Source: Pseudomonadota bacterium
GTDB lineage: Bacteria > Pseudomonadota > Alphaproteobacteria > Sphingomonadales > Sphingomonadaceae
Assembly (NCBI GenBank): GCA_023387085.1
Contig: JAEWIL010000182.1
Span: forward strand, 1-14,060
DNA: 14,060 nt
Reading direction: 5' to 3'
Below the pieces are notes generated by a model. The model was not told the origin of the DNA and ran no database searches. It was given only the letters and a program-made list of their open reading frames with translations. The number at the start of each line of letters is the position of its first letter. The stretch's first letter is position 1. The position numbers were made by a program, and so were the translations under genes. Of the stretch, positions 13,423 to 14,060 are shown piece by piece.

Positions 13423-14060
13423 ATGAAGACGAATATTTCGCTGCGTGTCGCGCTGCTTTGCTGCGCGGCTTCGACCGCCGCCGTTCCGTCGCTCGGCTTC
13501 GCGCAGGAAGCGCCTGGAGCCGCCGCCACCGACGGCGAGATCATCGTGACGGCCACGCGCCGCAACGAGGCGCTGAAGGACGTGGCCATGTCGGTCGACG
13601 TGGCTCCCGGCGAAGAACTCGAAAAGCTCAATATCTTCGACGCGAAGGACATCTCGCAGCTCGCGCCGGGTCTCGAACTCACCAATACCACCGGCCGCAA
13701 CAACACGACGACCCTTCGCGGGATCACCTTCGATCCCGATCAGGGCACCGCGCCCGCGGTGCAGGTCTATTTCAACGAGATCCCCGCCGATGCCCAGACC
13801 GTCTATACGGCGATCTACGACATTCAGCAGATCGAGGTCCTGCGCGGTCCGCAAGGTCTGCTGCGCGGTCTGTCGGCTCCCGCGGGTGCGATCACCTTCG
13901 CGACGCGCAAGCCGAGCTTCACCGATATCGAGGGCTATGCGCAGGCCACCGTCACGAGCCGTGATGCCTATAACGTGCAGGGCGGTGTCTCGCTTCCCTT
14001 CTCGGATTCGGTCGCGCTGCGGCTCGGGGCCGGGGGGGGCGGGGGGCGCCGGCACCCAGG
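13423..14060 (+). CDS. TonB-dependent outer-membrane receptor, N-terminal part (3' end cut by window)
   Basis: The first 212 codons of a TonB-dependent receptor are present. Residues 1-27 are a Sec signal peptide (MKTNIS start, hydrophobic core, predicted cleavage after GFA). EIIVTATRRNEALKDV is the sphingomonad-style segment holding the TonB-box-like region and leading into the plug domain. LRGITFDP and QQIEVLRGPQGLLRG, then GAITFATRKPSF, are classic plug motifs. The barrel has only begun at the edge. The ATG at 13423 has a GGGAGGG ribosome site. It lies 38 bp after the putative oxygenase gene and so belongs to the operator E unit. Such receptors import substrates too large or scarce for porins, driven by TonB energy; the ligand is unknown. 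The last residues read as a Gly run from G-rich bases of doubtful quality. Confidence 0.93.
   Translation, partial: MKTNISLRVALLCCAASTAAVPSLGFAQEAPGAAATDGEIIVTATRRNEALKDVAMSVDVAPGEELEKLNIFDAKDISQLAPGLELTNTTGRNNTTTLRGITFDPDQGTAPAVQVYFNEIPADAQTVYTAIYDIQQIEVLRGPQGLLRGLSAPAGAITFATRKPSFTDIEGYAQATVTSRDAYNVQGGVSLPFSDSVALRLGAGGGGGRRHP
14031..14060. other. G-rich, doubtful bases at the right end
   Basis: Eight G at 14032-14039, one C and six G at 14041-14046 are followed by GC-rich bases. In frame with the receptor they give a Gly run followed by Arg-Arg-His-Pro, unlike a barrel strand. A read-end or assembly artefact is more likely than biology. Confidence 0.5.

Noticed and set aside
13351..14055. 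Minus-strand open frame opposite the TonB receptor
   Set aside because: The plus-strand reading has a signal peptide and several receptor motifs; the minus reading has none.

Overview
The window is GC-rich, densely packed bacterial DNA. The partial TonB-dependent receptor, whose mature N-terminus carries an 'EIIVTATRR' stretch, and the mix of short-chain dehydrogenases, a Baeyer-Villiger monooxygenase, TetR regulators and an old-yellow-enzyme-type reductase suggest an alphaproteobacterium of the sphingomonad group (Sphingopyxis/Novosphingobium/Sphingobium-like). This is inferred from gene content and protein style only. No RNA gene, insertion sequence, integrase or CRISPR array was seen. Both ends cut genes: a transporter at the left and a TonB receptor at the right.

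Region 1 (1-3517): the 3' half of an MFS transporter runs into a convergent gene for a large flavin/iron-sulfur NAD(P)H oxidoreductase. That gene is divergent from a TetR regulator. The short space between them holds two back-to-back promoters and a 25-bp dyad that covers both -10 elements and the TetR start codon. This looks like a self-contained control unit.

Region 2 (3590-5878): a predicted exported (Tat/lipoprotein) sugar-phosphate isomerase/epimerase-like protein is divergent from a small VOC-fold protein. A second TetR regulator follows on the minus strand.

Region 3 (6178-10077): a plus-strand operon encodes an HSL-type alpha/beta hydrolase, two short-chain dehydrogenases and an AEC-family permease. 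It ends at a strong GC-rich hairpin shared with the convergent gene of region 4.

Region 4 (10124-14060): a HAPMO-like Baeyer-Villiger monooxygenase (minus) is divergent from a plus-strand unit encoding a putative non-haem Fe(II)/2-oxoglutarate-type oxygenase of a family I cannot name, followed by a TonB-dependent receptor cut by the window end.

Main observation: five 20-bp sites lie in the three divergent intergenic regions of regions 2-4 and fit one imperfect palindrome, about AAGTGAGTGGYCACTTACTT. They lie before the isomerase/VOC pair, the second TetR gene, the hydrolase operon, the monooxygenase and the oxygenase-TonB unit. The simplest reading is that the TetR protein encoded at 5225-5878 controls one dispersed catabolic regulon: outer-membrane uptake (TonB), inner-membrane transport (AEC), oxygenation, alcohol oxidation (SDR), Baeyer-Villiger insertion and ester or lactone cleavage (hydrolase). 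The enzyme order resembles known alcohol-ketone-ester routes such as ChnABC or HapE/HapD. The substrate cannot be read from the sequence.
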